Part shown: one piece after another, positions 62,868 through 64,000 of the stretch
Numbering within the stretch: the stretch's first letter is position 1
Layout of the letters: each line of letters opens with the position of its first letter
Source of the DNA: Rosenbergiella australiborealis
GTDB taxonomy: Bacteria; Pseudomonadota; Gammaproteobacteria; Enterobacterales; Enterobacteriaceae
DNA: 64,000 nucleotides
NCBI RefSeq assembly: GCF_018494035.1
Contig: NZ_JABBFO010000002.1
Location: forward strand, 372,001-436,000
Reading direction: 5' to 3'
Made by a program: the position numbers and the translations under genes
Notes under the pieces: generated by a model
Told to the model about the DNA's origin: nothing
Database searches by the model: none
Seen by the model: only the letters and a program-made list of their open reading frames with translations

Positions 62868-64000
62868 TTACATCATTCCAGGTGTATCAAGTCCACTACC
62901 ATCAATTAAACGTGCGTAACGGTACGGTGTAGGGTCTACGATCGGCGGGTTATTGGTCGCTAAATCAGCAGCTAGCCGGCCAGCGCCAGGACCGATGCCA
63001 AAACCGTGCCCGCTATAGCCAGCAGAAAGAATTAACCCCGGAAGCTGAGCGACTTCAGAAATGACAGGAATAGCATCCGGCGTGCTATCGATCATTCCCC
63101 CCCAGGACTGGGCAACGCGAACCCCTTGTAATTCAGGGAATTCACGGACCATCGCCGCAAGTCCTTCTTGTACCATCTGTTGGTCAGCTGCCGGGTCGAG
63201 AATACGTATTTTTTCAAAGGGTGACAGGCCATCCATAGACCAGTTTGCGAGCGCTTCAGGGCCGCTAATAAAAGGTTTTAAGGAAGGGACAATCGTTAAG
63301 TTTTTACGACGCGCTTTAAAGGTGGAATAGAATTGGCGGCTATATTTAAGCCCTTGAAAACCCGCTTCCAGTCGACCACGACCGGATACTGATACGGTAT
63401 AGCCGCCATCCATTTGTGGACGAACAGCAAACTGCTCGGTATAGAAAGGTAAGGCAATAGCTTGTTTAATGGGTAAGGTACGAAATGCTGTGCCGATAAC
63501 ATTACCTAGCGGGAGTTCTATACCATGTCGGCGGCAAAACATAGACGTCCATACCCCAGCGGCGCATATGACCCGCGACGTCTTAATCGTGCCACGTTCA
63601 GTCACCACACCGCTGACCCGCCCTGCACTGATATCCAGTCCACGTACGGCACACTGCTGAAATACTTGGGCGCCTTTTCGCATCGCTGCGCGAACCAGAC
63701 CCGGTGCAGCCATTGAGGGTTCAGCATGGCCATCGTCAGGAGAATGTACTCCCCCTTTCCACGAGGTAGTGCTGCCCGGTGTCATCTGCTTTGCCTGTTC
63801 AGCATTAAGAATATTGCTGCGGATATGGTAATTTTTTGCCATCTGGTTCCATTTATCCCAAGCGGCAATATCTTGCTCATTACGGGTCGCATAAACCAAG
63901 CCGGTACGACGAAAACCGAGTTCTTCACCCGTTTCTTCATTCAACGTTTGCCAACGCTGTAATGCATGAATAATTAGCGGTAACTCACGCTCATCACGAT
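62868..64000 (-). CDS. FAD-dependent amino-acid oxidase (DAO family), N terminus beyond the window
   Basis: About 377 C-terminal residues of a DAO/glycine-oxidase-like flavoenzyme are visible; the frame stays open to the right edge (…LPLIIHALQRWQTLNEETGEELGF…), so the GxGxxG region lies outside. Visible motifs are FRRTGLVYATR, HAEPSMAAPGLVRAAMRKGA, VSGVVTERGTIKTSRVICAAGVW and the C-terminal flavin site WGGMIDSTPDAIPVI with ILSAGYSGHGFGIGPGAG. The enzyme oxidises an amine or N-methyl amino acid such as sarcosine, glycine or a D-amino acid. It is the first visible gene of an operon with a GNAT protein, a GhrA-like reductase and an amidohydrolase. Confidence 0.88.
   Translation of the reverse strand, partial: RDERELPLIIHALQRWQTLNEETGEELGFRRTGLVYATRNEQDIAAWDKWNQMAKNYHIRSNILNAEQAKQMTPGSTTSWKGGVHSPDDGHAEPSMAAPGLVRAAMRKGAQVFQQCAVRGLDISAGRVSGVVTERGTIKTSRVICAAGVWTSMFCRRHGIELPLGNVIGTAFRTLPIKQAIALPFYTEQFAVRPQMDGGYTVSVSGRGRLEAGFQGLKYSRQFYSTFKARRKNLTIVPSLKPFISGPEALANWSMDGLSPFEKIRILDPAADQQMVQEGLAAMVREFPELQGVRVAQSWGGMIDSTPDAIPVISEVAQLPGLILSAGYSGHGFGIGPGAGRLAADLATNNPPIVDPTPYRYARLIDGSGLDTPGMM

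Overview
This window looks like the chromosome of an enterobacterium (Gammaproteobacteria, Enterobacterales). The first 22 kb keep the E. coli 24-min gene neighbourhood: flgN-M-A / flgB-H, murJ, rimJ, grxB, yceB, pyrC, bssS, solA, trhO, mysB, yceK and opgGH/opgC, with E. coli-like protein lengths. The moderate GC content, the gaps in that neighbourhood (no yceH/mviM, mdtH or dinI) and a membrane-bound sugar-acid dehydrogenase of the acetic-acid-bacterium type suggest an Erwiniaceae relative such as Tatumella or Rosenbergiella. That genus-level guess is inference.

Layout. 1-6338: flagellar rod, hook and regulator genes (flgH partial, flgG to flgB on the minus strand; flgA, flgM, flgN on the plus strand, with a sigma-28 promoter before flgM). 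6341-16488: housekeeping and stress genes, including a pyrC leader that looks competent for start-site switching and a Tat-exported acid phosphatase/phospholipase C-like enzyme. 16539-21995: osmoregulated periplasmic glucan synthesis (opgG-opgH, divergent opgC). 22040-27327: a SulP anion transporter, then a three-subunit small/flavoprotein/tri-haem cytochrome c dehydrogenase that should oxidise a sugar acid or polyol in the periplasm and feed electrons to ubiquinone. 27368-31818: an MFS exporter, a 2OG-Fe(II) dioxygenase, and a divergent pair of NCS1 transporter and hydantoin/allantoin racemase around a 20-bp palindrome.

31819-42641: an 890-bp gap holding a striking multi-hairpin palindromic element; a FUSC efflux protein; a HlyD plus two ABC-2 permease operon without an ATPase; a 59-residue protein; an esterase; the lysine exporter LysO; and a copper-type TonB receptor with a DUF2946 protein.

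42642-50712: a nitrogen-scavenging unit of allophanate hydrolase, urea carboxylase, a GntR/FCD regulator and an NCS1-like permease with a cysteine-rich, zinc-ribbon-like tail. A good sigma-54 promoter and a 34-bp palindrome lie directly in front of it. With the racemase/transporter pair this suggests use of ureides and urea as nitrogen sources. 50713-64000: a decayed DeoR regulator, a class C acid phosphatase, a YbdG-type mechanosensitive channel, then catabolic genes: two related M20 amidohydrolases, an MHS transporter, LysR and Lrp regulators, a GABA-type aminotransferase, a GhrA-like reductase, a GNAT protein and an FAD amine oxidase cut by the window end.

I saw no rRNA, tRNA, CRISPR array, insertion sequence or prophage. 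The most unusual signals are the multi-hairpin element (31845-31978), the sigma-54/palindrome control region (42816-42868) and the cysteine-tailed permease.
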